Shown: piece after piece, positions 35,431 to 43,232 of the stretch | Layout of the letters: every line of letters starts with the position of its first letter | Numbering within the stretch: position 1 is the stretch's first letter | Source of the DNA: GWC2-45-44 sp041661665 | Lineage (GTDB): Bacteria > Planctomycetota > Phycisphaerae > Sedimentisphaerales > UBA12454 | Direction: 5' to 3' | Assembly (NCBI GenBank): GCA_041661665.1 | Contig: JBAZTW010000001.1 | Span: forward strand, 62,001 to 126,000 | DNA length: 64,000 bases | Position numbers and translations under genes: made by a program | The notes under the pieces: model-generated | What the model saw: only the letters and a program-made list of their open reading frames with translations | Databases searched by the model: none | What the model was told of the DNA's origin: nothing

Positions 35431-35913
35431 ATGTTTGACCTTGTGCCAATCTCATTAACTGGTTTCAATAAACTCAAAGAGGAACTGAGCCAGCTCGAAA
35501 AAGAAGCGGTTGAAGTGAGGAAAAGAGTTAGCGAAGCTCGTGAACAGGGCGATTTAAGGGAAAACGGCGAGTATATTTACGGTCGCCAGCAGCTCGGATT
35601 TATCGAAGGGCGCCTCGGCGAATTGAGAGCGCAAATAAACCGGTCAGACAAAGTGGATTGCACGAAAGTCGAATGTGATAAGGCCGTGTTCGGCACAATA
35701 GTAACTTTGCGGAATCTTACTACTCAGGAGAAGGTAACCTATCAATTGCTGGGCCCTCACGATGCTGATATCGACACGGGGAGCATTTCAATTCACTCAC
35801 CGGTAGGAGATGCTATTCATGGGCTCGCGCTGGGAGAAAAGGCATTGGTAAAGAACCCTCGCGGCGAGTTTCATTTTGAAGTAATTGACATTGCCAGGTC
35901 GCAAGTTGAGTAG
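35431..35913 (+). CDS. greA: Transcription elongation factor GreA
   Basis: GreA rescues backtracked RNA polymerase by stimulating transcript cleavage. A longer frame begins at 35365, but its extra residues are translated MITE sequence, and GGAG at 35417-35420 supports the ATG at 35431. The 160-residue product has the coiled coil (LTGFNKLKEELSQLEKE, then SEAREQGDLRENGEYIYGR with the acidic tip) and the C-terminal FKBP-like domain (GTIVTLRNL...SIHSPVGDAIHGLALGEKA). The acidic tip motif DLRENGEY is intact (usual D-x-x-E-N-x-E-Y). It is convergent with serS. Confidence 0.93.
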   Translation: MFDLVPISLTGFNKLKEELSQLEKEAVEVRKRVSEAREQGDLRENGEYIYGRQQLGFIEGRLGELRAQINRSDKVDCTKVECDKAVFGTIVTLRNLTTQEKVTYQLLGPHDADIDTGSISIHSPVGDAIHGLALGEKALVKNPRGEFHFEVIDIARSQVE

Positions 35914-35925
35914 AACGGGTTAAAA

Positions 35926-37197
35926 TTATTTTGTAATTTTTGTCATGCCGTTCATATATGGCTGCAAAACTTTCGGCACATTCACCGAGCCATCGGCGTT
36001 CTGATTCAATTCTAAAATGGGAATTAAAATTCGCGGAGAAGCGATAACGGTGTTATTCAAAGTGTGGCAGAAAAGATTTTTCTTTGTTTCGCTGTCCTTG
36101 TATCGCAGGTTTAATCTTCTTGCCTGGAAGTCGAAGAATTTGCTTGCGCTGTGCGTTTCGCCGTAGCTTTTGCGGCTTGGCATCCATGCTTCGATGTCGT
36201 ATTTTTTGGCCTGGCCTCTGCCGAGGTCGCCAGCGCAGACCATAACAACGCGATAGGGGATTCCCATTGCCTGCATAACGCCTTCAGAGTTTTGGCGGAT
36301 TTCCTCGTGGAATTTCGCGCTTTGTTCTGCGCTGTTTTCGCAGACGATGACCTGCTCGACTTTGTCGAACTGGTGGATTCTGTATAGGCCGTAGGTGTCT
36401 TTGCCTGCTGCGCCCGCTTCTCTGCGGTAACAGGTGCTGAGGCCTACGAATTTTTTAGGGAGCTCTTCATGTTTGAGAATTTCGCCCATATAATAAGCTG
36501 TAATCGGCACTTCGGCTGTGCCGGCAAGATTCAGTTCATCGCGTTCCATTCGATAGGTTTGCTCTTCGGAGCCGGGGTAGTAGCCTGTGCCTGCCATCGC
36601 TTCGTTTTTCATCATCATCGGCACGCTGAACGGGACGTAGCCTCGCTGTGTCATAAAGTCAACGGCGAAACGCAGGATAGCCCAGTGGAGGGTTGCGCCT
36701 GCGCCTTTGAGGAAATAATTTCTTGTGCCCGCAAGACGGACGGCTCGTTCGACATCAATAATATCGAGGTCAAGGCCGAGCTGGATGTGGTCTTTGGGTT
36801 CAAAGTCGAATTTTCTGATTTCGCCCCATTTGGCTATTTCGACGTTTTCCGTATCGTCTTTGCCGAGCGGGACATCGGCATCGGGCGGCTGGGGGACGTT
36901 GAGCATAATAGAATCAAACTCAGGTTCGAGATTTTTAATCTGCTCAGCAATAGCAGCTTCTTCGCTTTTGAGAGCGGATAGTTTTTCGAGAGTTTTTTGT
37001 TTTTCATCGCCTGTGAGCCTGGGCATAGATTTGCCGACAGTGTTTTTTTCGGTTGTGATGTCCTGAAGGCGTGCCTTTGCTTTTCGCAGGTCGGCATCGA
37101 GATTGAGCAGTCTGTCGATGTCGGCTTTGAAATTTTTTGCTTTGCAGGCGGTTTTGAACAGTTCGGGATTTTCGCGAATTGCTTTTATATCTATCAT
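35926..37197 (-). CDS. serS: Seryl-tRNA synthetase
   Basis: Charges tRNA-Ser with serine. The 423-residue length and layout are standard: N-terminal tRNA-binding coiled coil (about 30-100, LNLDADLRKAKARLQDITTE and onward) and a class II catalytic domain with motif 2 STCYRREAGAAGKDTYGLYR, motif 1 region around ATLHWAILRFAVDFM and motif 3 NNTVIASPRILIPILE. TAGTAEVPITAYY lies in the serine-binding part. It is separated from the ketosynthase cluster downstream by a repeat-filled spacer. Confidence 0.97.
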   Translation of the reverse strand: MIDIKAIRENPELFKTACKAKNFKADIDRLLNLDADLRKAKARLQDITTEKNTVGKSMPRLTGDEKQKTLEKLSALKSEEAAIAEQIKNLEPEFDSIMLNVPQPPDADVPLGKDDTENVEIAKWGEIRKFDFEPKDHIQLGLDLDIIDVERAVRLAGTRNYFLKGAGATLHWAILRFAVDFMTQRGYVPFSVPMMMKNEAMAGTGYYPGSEEQTYRMERDELNLAGTAEVPITAYYMGEILKHEELPKKFVGLSTCYRREAGAAGKDTYGLYRIHQFDKVEQVIVCENSAEQSAKFHEEIRQNSEGVMQAMGIPYRVVMVCAGDLGRGQAKKYDIEAWMPSRKSYGETHSASKFFDFQARRLNLRYKDSETKKNLFCHTLNNTVIASPRILIPILELNQNADGSVNVPKVLQPYMNGMTKITK

Positions 37198-37221
37198 AAA
37201 TGTTACCTGTTAAAAGTAAAA

Positions 37222-37305
37222 ATAAACATTTTAGCCACAGAGAACACAGAGTTCACAGAGATACATTTTTTTTTAGCCACAGAGGCCACAGAGAGCACAG
37301 AGAAA
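37222..37305. repeat. CACAGAG-type dispersed repeat
   Basis: Two units of TTTTAGCCACAGAG followed by ACACAGAG-like heptamers occur upstream of serS (37231-37261 and 37274-37303). A/C-rich strings of this kind are scattered in many bacterial genomes. Function unknown. Confidence 0.7.
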
Positions 37306-37309
37306 AAAC

Positions 37310-37366
37310 AGCGTGGGCTAAGAGCCCACCCTACAAAACTGGATTCCCGCTTTCGCGGGAATGACA
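37310..37366. repeat. Dispersed GCGTGGGCTAAGAGCCCACC / ATTCCCGC...GCGGGAAT module
   Basis: Two consecutive hairpins, GTGGGCT-AAG-AGCCCAC and ATTCCCGC-TTT-CGCGGGAAT, joined by CCTACAAAACTGG. The same pair fills the centre of MITE copy B (about 35316-35370) and the first hairpin recurs alone at 38739-38764. Confidence 0.8.
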
Positions 37367-37403
37367 AAGATTTCTCCCTGCGCTGTCGCTTGGGCTCTGT
37401 TGT

Positions 37404-38714
37404 CTATATTTTATATTTTCGTATAATAACGACGTTATTTTGTCCGCCGAAGCCGAAAGATTCGTCCATCGCGATATTAACATCGGCTTTTCTTGGCTTG
37501 TTCGGTACATAATCCAAATCGAGAGCAGGGTCAGGGTCGTTATAATTTATCGTAGGCGGCAGGATTCCATCGCGTATAGCAAGAATGCAGGTAATCAATT
37601 CAGCGGCACCGGCAGCTCCGATTAAATGGCCGAGCATACTCTTGACGCTGCTGGCGGGTATGTTTTTCGCTTTTTCCTTGAAGACAGTTTTGATAGCAAG
37701 CGTTTCGATGGAGTCGTTTTCGCTGGTGCTTGTGCCATGTGTGCTTATGTAGTCGATATCTTTGTTTGTGAGTTTGGCATCTTTTAATGCTGATTCGATG
37801 GCGAAGACTGCGCCGCGGGCTTCTTCGTGCATATCTGTAACGCGGAAGGCATCGTTGCTGCTGCCGAAGCCGATAACCTCGGCGAGAATTTCGGCGTTTC
37901 TTTTTTTTGCTGATTCGAGAGTTTCGAGAATTACAATCGCGGCTCCTTCGCCGATAACAAAGCCATCTCTGCTTGCGGTGAAAGGTCGCGATGCGGTTTG
38001 CGGGCTGTCGTTGCGAGTTGAAAGGGCGGTAAGACGATTGAAGCCTGTTATTCCGAGCGGGTGTATCATCGAATGTGCGCCGCCTGCAATCATAATGTCA
38101 GCTCTGCCGGATTGAATGATTTTGAAAGCTTCGCCGACGGACTGAGTACTTGCTGCACAGGCAGTGAGGCAGCTTCGGACTGTTCCGCGAGCGCCGGTGA
38201 GCATCGCCAGATGAGCGGCGGGCATATTCGGCTCCTGCTCAAGTTCGCGCCAGGCGGTCATTTTGCCGAAAGCGACCCCAGCCCATTTGTTCCAGTCCAT
38301 ATTGTTGTTCGCATCGTCCCAGCCCTGCACGATAGCATTGAAGAAATTTTCATTGTCAACGGAGCCTTCGCCTGCGCCGAGATAAATTCCCATTCTTTTG
38401 CGGTCGATGCCGTCGGCGGGATGCTCGGTTTCTATATTTATTTTTGCCTGTTTGCAGGCTTCAGCGGCTGCGCCAACTGCAAAGCGACTGTGGCGATTGC
38501 CTTGTTCGTGGAGTTTTGGATTTTTTGTATATTTTGTTATGTCGAAATTTTTGACTTCGGAGCAGAATTTTGTCGGAAAAGTCGAAGCATCAAAAATCGT
38601 GGTTGTGTCCACGCCGCTGCGGCAATTGAGAATGTTATCCCACATTGTCGGCACATCGTTGCCTAAAGGACAAACTATTCCAATGCCGGTTATAACTACT
38701 CTTTGCTTCATCAT
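37404..38714 (-). CDS. 3-oxoacyl-ACP synthase (KAS II/FabF-like), catalytically complete
   Basis: Condenses malonyl-ACP with an acyl-ACP in fatty-acid or polyketide synthesis. The 436-residue thiolase-fold protein retains the Cys-His-His triad: Cys186 in LTACAASTQ, His326 in STHGTSTSEND and His363 in SMLGHLIGAAGA. Compared with ordinary FabF, it has extra sequence around residues 110-165 (GEGSVDNENFFN to WRELEQEPNM). It is last of five minus-strand genes with a second KS, two FabZ-type proteins and an ACP, so it is more likely part of a dedicated pathway than the housekeeping FabF. Confidence 0.88.
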   Translation of the reverse strand: MMKQRVVITGIGIVCPLGNDVPTMWDNILNCRSGVDTTTIFDASTFPTKFCSEVKNFDITKYTKNPKLHEQGNRHSRFAVGAAAEACKQAKINIETEHPADGIDRKRMGIYLGAGEGSVDNENFFNAIVQGWDDANNNMDWNKWAGVAFGKMTAWRELEQEPNMPAAHLAMLTGARGTVRSCLTACAASTQSVGEAFKIIQSGRADIMIAGGAHSMIHPLGITGFNRLTALSTRNDSPQTASRPFTASRDGFVIGEGAAIVILETLESAKKRNAEILAEVIGFGSSNDAFRVTDMHEEARGAVFAIESALKDAKLTNKDIDYISTHGTSTSENDSIETLAIKTVFKEKAKNIPASSVKSMLGHLIGAAGAAELITCILAIRDGILPPTINYNDPDPALDLDYVPNKPRKADVNIAMDESFGFGGQNNVVIIRKYKI

Positions 38715-38738
38715 ATTTTCACGAATAATATAAACAAC

Positions 38739-38764
38739 CGCGTGGGCTAAGAGCCCACCCTACA
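38739..38764. repeat. Isolated GTGGGCTAAGAGCCCAC hairpin repeat
   Basis: A single copy of the dispersed hairpin CGCGTGGGCTAAGAGCCCAC followed by CCTACAA lies between the two ketosynthase genes; see 37310-37366 and MITE copy B for others. Confidence 0.75.
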
Positions 38765-38766
38765 AT

Positions 38767-40068
38767 TTATTTTTTTAGTACAACTGCCGCGGTTTGGCCG
38801 CCGTAGGTATAACTGCAGCAGAGAACGTAATTGATATTTTTATTAATCGAATGTTTTGCGATATTAAGTTTTGAAACATTGTTTTCGCAGTTTTTGGCGG
38901 CTGGTATAATTCCATCTCTCATCATACAGCAGGCGGCGATAACATCAACCGCGCCGGCAGCAGCGCCGGTGTTGCTGACCAAACTTTTTGTCGGAAAGAC
39001 AGGTATTGCATCGGCGGCGTTTCCAAGTACGCTGTGGATTGCCGCGGCCTCGGCGGCATCATCGGCCAATATGCTTGTGCCGTGAGGGATTATCAAATCG
39101 AGCTGCTGAGGGGTTATCTTTGCTTCTTCGAGAGCAGATTCGATGGCGTATTGAATGCCTTTGCCATCATTTTCGATTGATTCGTATTTTGAATTTATGC
39201 TGCAACTCTGGCCGAGGCCTGCGATTTGAGCGTAAATTTTCGCGTTGCGATTTTTGGCATTGTCGGGTGATTCCATTACTATGCATGCCGCGGCTTCACC
39301 GAAAACTGAGCCGGATGCTTTCGCGTCGAAAGGTCGGCAGGCGGCTGCGGGATTATCGTTATAATTACTTGCTGCTCTTTTCAGCAGGCATTGCCTGATG
39401 TGGACAATCGGATTTACTTTCGCTTCACCGCCGCCGGCAAGAGCGACATCTGCATCGCCTCGCTGGATTATCTGTGCGGCTTCGCCGATTGCGATTTGGG
39501 CTGCGGCTTCAGCGCAGGTGATTGTGTTGCTGGGACCCTGAATGTCGTGGATAATGCCGACGTGGCAGGCGAGCATATTGGGCAGATATTTCAAAAGCCA
39601 AAGCGGCGTTAAAAGATTTATGCCGTCGGAGCCCCATTTTTTTATATCGAATTTGCCGTCGGTAATGCTTTTTGCGACAGCGGGGGCAAGTTCAATCAGG
39701 TCGCAGCTAATCAAGCCTGCACCGAGAGTAATTGCTGTTCGCTTTGGATTGATTGTGATGTTCTGCTCGTCGAAAGCCTTTGTTACGATGCCTGCATCTT
39801 TGAAAGCGTCATCGGCGGCGACGATTGAAAGCTCAATGTCGCGGGACATCAGCTTGGTTGTTTTTCGCATCGCCTTTGGAACGTAATCGCGAATGCTGAA
39901 TTCGGGGGCTTGTCCTGCGATTTGGCAGGTGAAGCCGGCAGGGTCGAAAGCTGTGATTCTGTTGATTCCGCATTTTCCCTGCTGAATGGCAAGCCACCAA
40001 TCTTTGTAGCTTAATCCCAGCGGAGTGATTGCACCCAGACCAGTGATTACGGCGAGAGGGACGGTCAT
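38767..40068 (-). CDS. FabF-like ketosynthase with second catalytic His replaced by Asn
   Basis: A 433-residue thiolase-fold KS homologue. Cys185 (TITCAEAAAQ) and His329 (LIIPHGTSILAD) are present, but the second His of the GHxxGAAG motif is Asn366 (TKSLVSNTGAAAG), with the same spacing as in the neighbouring complete KS. Type II polyketide systems pair a working KS with an impaired chain-length-factor KS, and this may be such a partner, though here the Cys remains. A Cys-His-Asn set is also that of KAS III, so residual activity is possible. Its ATG overlaps the FabZ-like stop upstream by four bases. Confidence 0.82.
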   Translation of the reverse strand: MTVPLAVITGLGAITPLGLSYKDWWLAIQQGKCGINRITAFDPAGFTCQIAGQAPEFSIRDYVPKAMRKTTKLMSRDIELSIVAADDAFKDAGIVTKAFDEQNITINPKRTAITLGAGLISCDLIELAPAVAKSITDGKFDIKKWGSDGINLLTPLWLLKYLPNMLACHVGIIHDIQGPSNTITCAEAAAQIAIGEAAQIIQRGDADVALAGGGEAKVNPIVHIRQCLLKRAASNYNDNPAAACRPFDAKASGSVFGEAAACIVMESPDNAKNRNAKIYAQIAGLGQSCSINSKYESIENDGKGIQYAIESALEEAKITPQQLDLIIPHGTSILADDAAEAAAIHSVLGNAADAIPVFPTKSLVSNTGAAAGAVDVIAACCMMRDGIIPAAKNCENNVSKLNIAKHSINKNINYVLCCSYTYGGQTAAVVLKK

Positions 40069-40559
40069 CTTGCCGCGCTCCCGAAAGCGGGGGCGTCAAT
40101 GCCGGACGCTCTTAAGACCACGCCGAAAAGGTCGGTGAAAACGAAATTTTCTTTTGGGAATTGTTTGCCCGCAAGATTCTGGTCGATGTGGCTGAACATA
40201 AGGTCAACCTCGGCAATCATTTCGTCGCCCCGCATAATTTTGCCGGTTGTGCTTGCGGCTTCCGGCGCGATGGAAGTGATATCGGCGCATAATTTTATGG
40301 TGTCGCCCGGACGGACGTAATTGAAGAATGCGGCCTTGTTGATTTTCGCAAGGATAACTTTTTCCCTGAATCCGCGAGCCTCGCCTACAAGAATGCCCGC
40401 CGTTTGTGCCATTGCCTCAATCATAAGGCATTCAGGCATCATCGGAAAACCGGGGAAATTATCGTGGAGATGCTCCTCAGCCATAGTTACATTCTTTATG
40501 GCCACAGCGTTTTTGCCGCTGTTGAACTCAACGAATTTATCAATCCATATCCAACGCAT
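40065..40559 (-). CDS. FabZ-type dehydratase homologue with catalytic His replaced by Asn
   Basis: A 164-residue hot-dog-fold protein of the 3-hydroxyacyl-ACP dehydratase family. The family motif HFPGxPxMPG reads DNFPGFPMMPE here: Asn34 (codon AAT) replaces the catalytic His, while Glu48 in MIEAMAQTAG, 14 residues on, is kept. The other FabZ-type gene in the cluster shows the opposite change. FabZ active sites use His from one subunit and Glu from the other, so the two products could complement each other. It is coupled to the downstream KS by an ATGA-type overlap. Confidence 0.85.
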   Translation of the reverse strand: MRWIWIDKFVEFNSGKNAVAIKNVTMAEEHLHDNFPGFPMMPECLMIEAMAQTAGILVGEARGFREKVILAKINKAAFFNYVRPGDTIKLCADITSIAPEAASTTGKIMRGDEMIAEVDLMFSHIDQNLAGKQFPKENFVFTDLFGVVLRASGIDAPAFGSAAR

Positions 40560-40631
40560 AAAAGAAAATCAAAAATCAAAATTAAAAAATCAAAATTAAG
40601 GGCTGCCTTCGGCAGAACTAATTTTATTTTA

Positions 40632-41021
40632 TCAGTTTAACTTTGCCGCGACGAAGTCAACTAATACCTGTACGGTAAATAAGTCGCCGATTTTGTTCAC
40701 ATTAGGGTCTGCGGCAAACTTTGAAATGTCAGTGTGCGGCATACGCTTTTTCAACTCGTCGAGACCTTTCTGTGTGAGCTTGCCGCCGCTGACGAAATCA
40801 GCGGTACTCAGCAGAGCTTCGGCAGGAAACAGTTCTTCACGCGGAATTTTAATGCCGAAAGCCTTTTCCATACGGAAAACGATATCGAGGAAATCGATGC
40901 TCTCTGCACCAAGGTCTGCCATCAGTTTGGCCTGCGGCGTAACTTCATCATCATCAACGCCGAGCGCATCAACAAGAACATCCTGAATTTCCTTTAAAAT
41001 TTCATCTTTTGTCATTGCCAT
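40632..41021 (-). CDS. Acyl carrier protein with a long C-terminal extension/insert
   Basis: The N-terminal half is a normal ACP: LGVDDDEVTPQAKLMADLGAE leads to Ser41 in GAESIDFLD, the expected phosphopantetheine site, followed by helix III. At 129 residues it is about 50 longer than housekeeping AcpP. The extra part (about 66-110) contains GGKLTQKGLDELKKRMPH before a final helix VQVLVDFVAAKL. GGAG lies before the ATG. It probably carries the growing chain for the flanking ketosynthases and dehydratases. A single-purpose ACP supports a dedicated pathway. Confidence 0.88.
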   Translation of the reverse strand: MAMTKDEILKEIQDVLVDALGVDDDEVTPQAKLMADLGAESIDFLDIVFRMEKAFGIKIPREELFPAEALLSTADFVSGGKLTQKGLDELKKRMPHTDISKFAADPNVNKIGDLFTVQVLVDFVAAKLN

Positions 41022-41046
41022 AAAATAACTCCAAAAAAATAGTCAG

Positions 41047-41520
41047 CTATTGACCGCTATACAATAATTTGTATCGCTCTTTTAATTTTTCAATAATATA
41101 CGCGTCTTCAATGGCGAATTTTGAATTCTTCTCGGCAAGGTTAAAATGCCGAAGGCTGAACCGGGCATCAACAATCGGCTCACCATTACATTCGCCGCTG
41201 CCGACGAAAGAACTTATGTTGTCTTCAATATCTTTTGCTGTTACCGTGTACCGTATCTGCATACCGGGAGCGGCAAAGCTCTTATATTTTACATTTTTTG
41301 CCTGAGCAAGCAACACCATACTATTGGCGAAGTTTTGGCTCTGTCTGACTAACCAACAGGCCGATTCGATTAGCCCCTGAAGCAGAAAAACGCCCGGCAA
41401 GACCGGAAAAACCGGAAAGTGGTCAGCCAAATACTCTTCGCTAAGAGATACGTTCTTTGTCGTGATTATCTCTTTGGCTGTTTCTAATTTAACTATTTTA
41501 TCAATTAGTACGAATTTCAT
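41047..41520 (-). CDS. FabZ-type dehydratase homologue with catalytic Glu replaced by Gln
   Basis: A 157-residue hot-dog-fold protein, first gene of the ACP/KS cluster. It keeps the catalytic His34 in DHFPVFPVLPG, but the residue 14 positions later, normally Glu, is Gln48 (GVFLLQGLIES; codon CAG). A Glu occurs four residues further (Glu52), which is one helical turn away and might or might not compensate. Together with the His-less partner at 40065-40559 this suggests a heterodimer with one complete site. It begins 57 bases before yebC ends upstream. Confidence 0.83.
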   Translation of the reverse strand: MKFVLIDKIVKLETAKEIITTKNVSLSEEYLADHFPVFPVLPGVFLLQGLIESACWLVRQSQNFANSMVLLAQAKNVKYKSFAAPGMQIRYTVTAKDIEDNISSFVGSGECNGEPIVDARFSLRHFNLAEKNSKFAIEDAYIIEKLKERYKLLYSGQ

Positions 41521-41576
41521 AATTCGGCGTATTGTAGTGATTTACTTTCCATTTTCCAGTGTTTTCTCAGCGGAAC

Positions 41577-42326
41577 TTATTGCAGTTTAGCGATTATGTC
41601 GTCTGGAATGTCGAAATTGGCATAGACATTCTGCACATCGTCGTGCTCTTCAAATTCCTCCATAATGGCAAGAATCTTGCGAGCTTTTTCTATATCCGTA
41701 ACCGGCACGCTGTTTTGCGGCAGCATCGACAATTCTGCTACTTCTGTCGGAATCTTTTTTTCATCAAGCGTTTTTTTCAGTTCGTCAAACGCGGCAGGTT
41801 CGCAGGTGATTTCATAGACGCTGCCGGTGTTTTTGATGTCTTCAGCGCCCGCTGAAAGCGCAAGCTCCATAAGGTCGTCTTCCTTTATGGCGGTAAGCGG
41901 GACAGTGAAAAGTCCTTTCTTGCTGAACAGATAATTCACGCAGCCGGTCGAGCCGAGCGTTCCGCCGAAGTGTTCAAAAATTTTTCTGATTTCCGGGGCA
42001 GTACGTTGCCGATTGTCAGTGAGGACATCAGCCATCATAGCGATACCGCCTGGTGCGTATCCTTCATACAAAATTGAAACGAAAGAAACTGTATCTCCGC
42101 TGCCGGCGCCTTTTTTGACGGCTTTTTCGATTGTATCTTTGGGCATATTGGCAGCTTTGGCCTTGTCGATTGCGTATCGCAAGGCGAGGTTTTGCGAAGG
42201 GTCGCCTCCACCGTTTTTGGCTGCGACAATGATGGTTCTGGCGATTTTGCTCCAGACCTTGCCTCTCTTGGCGTCGTTTGCCGCCTTTTTATGTTTAATA
42301 CCAGCCCAGTGTGAATGTCCTGACAT
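41577..42326 (-). CDS. yebC: YebC/PmpR-family protein
   Basis: The 249-residue protein begins SGHSHWAGIKHKKAANDAKR, the conserved YebC start, and continues with GGDPSQNLALRYAIDKAKAANMPKD in pieces typical of the family (NLALR, AKAANMPKDTIEKAVKKG). Family members have been described as transcription regulators and, more recently, as factors easing ribosome stalling at proline-rich stretches. Nothing in the sequence decides between the two. It lies between hisG and the FabZ/ACP cluster, probably cotranscribed. Confidence 0.95.
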   Translation of the reverse strand: MSGHSHWAGIKHKKAANDAKRGKVWSKIARTIIVAAKNGGGDPSQNLALRYAIDKAKAANMPKDTIEKAVKKGAGSGDTVSFVSILYEGYAPGGIAMMADVLTDNRQRTAPEIRKIFEHFGGTLGSTGCVNYLFSKKGLFTVPLTAIKEDDLMELALSAGAEDIKNTGSVYEITCEPAAFDELKKTLDEKKIPTEVAELSMLPQNSVPVTDIEKARKILAIMEEFEEHDDVQNVYANFDIPDDIIAKLQ

Positions 42327-42347
42327 AATTTAAAACCTTAATCCTAA

Positions 42348-43223
42348 TCAGTGAATTACTTTATTAAGCGGATAAGTGATAATGCCTGAGGCTCCTGCAC
42401 GTTTGAGCTTTGGCACGATAGTTCTTTCTGTTTTGACATCGACAACGACTTCGATAGCGACAAAGCTGCCGTCAGCAAGCGGCGAAACTGTGGGGCTTTT
42501 CTCGGCAGGGAGGATTTTCAGCACAGCGTCGAGGCTTTTTCTGGCAACGTTCATTTTCAGGCCGACGGTTGTTTTGGCGTCAATCGCGGCGTTTAAGAGA
42601 ATAGAGATGTTTTCAATTTTTTCGCGTTTGAATTTATCTTTCCACGCTTCTTTGTTCGCGATAAACCGGGTGGTCGAACTCATCAGGGTATCTATAATTC
42701 TCAGATTGTTCGCCTTGATGCTTGAGCCTGTCTCGGTGAGTTCGACGATGGCGTTGACCAAACGCGCCTTAACTTCTGTCGCGCCCCAGCTAAATTCCAC
42801 TTTGACGTTTATTTTTTTCTTTTTGAAGTAATCCTTTGTTACGCCGACCAATTCTGTCGCGATGATTCCGCCTTCGAGGTCTTCAGGCTTTTTCACAGGC
42901 GATTCGTTCGGCACAGCCAGAACCCATTTAGCGGGATTTGAAGTTGCCTTGCTGTACAGCAGTTGGCAGACTTCGGTTACGCTTGATTTGTTTTCGAGAA
43001 TCCAGTCTTGTCCTGTGAAGCCCGCGTCAAGAACGCCGTCTTCGACGTATCTGCTCATTTCCTGAGCGCGGAGCATAATAAGCTGAATTTCGGTATCGTC
43101 GATTTGCGGGAAATAACTTCTTTCATAGCCGGTTATATGGAAGCCGGCCTTTTCAAAAAGCTCAAAGGTTGCGTTCTGTAAACTTCCTTTTGGGACACCG
43201 AGTTTTAAAATTTTATCTGCCAT
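42348..43223 (-). CDS. hisG: ATP phosphoribosyltransferase, long form
   Basis: First step of histidine biosynthesis: ATP + PRPP to phosphoribosyl-ATP. The 291-residue size with a C-terminal ACT-like regulatory domain (about 215-291, VSPLADGSFVAIEVVVD and ASGIITYPLNKVIH) marks the long, HisZ-independent form that is feedback-inhibited by histidine. The catalytic part has LKLGVPKGSLQNAT, DAGFTGQDWI and IVELTETGSSIKANNLR. No other his gene is nearby. Confidence 0.95.
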   Translation of the reverse strand: MADKILKLGVPKGSLQNATFELFEKAGFHITGYERSYFPQIDDTEIQLIMLRAQEMSRYVEDGVLDAGFTGQDWILENKSSVTEVCQLLYSKATSNPAKWVLAVPNESPVKKPEDLEGGIIATELVGVTKDYFKKKKINVKVEFSWGATEVKARLVNAIVELTETGSSIKANNLRIIDTLMSSTTRFIANKEAWKDKFKREKIENISILLNAAIDAKTTVGLKMNVARKSLDAVLKILPAEKSPTVSPLADGSFVAIEVVVDVKTERTIVPKLKRAGASGIITYPLNKVIH

Positions 43224-43232
43224 TGCCGTTTC

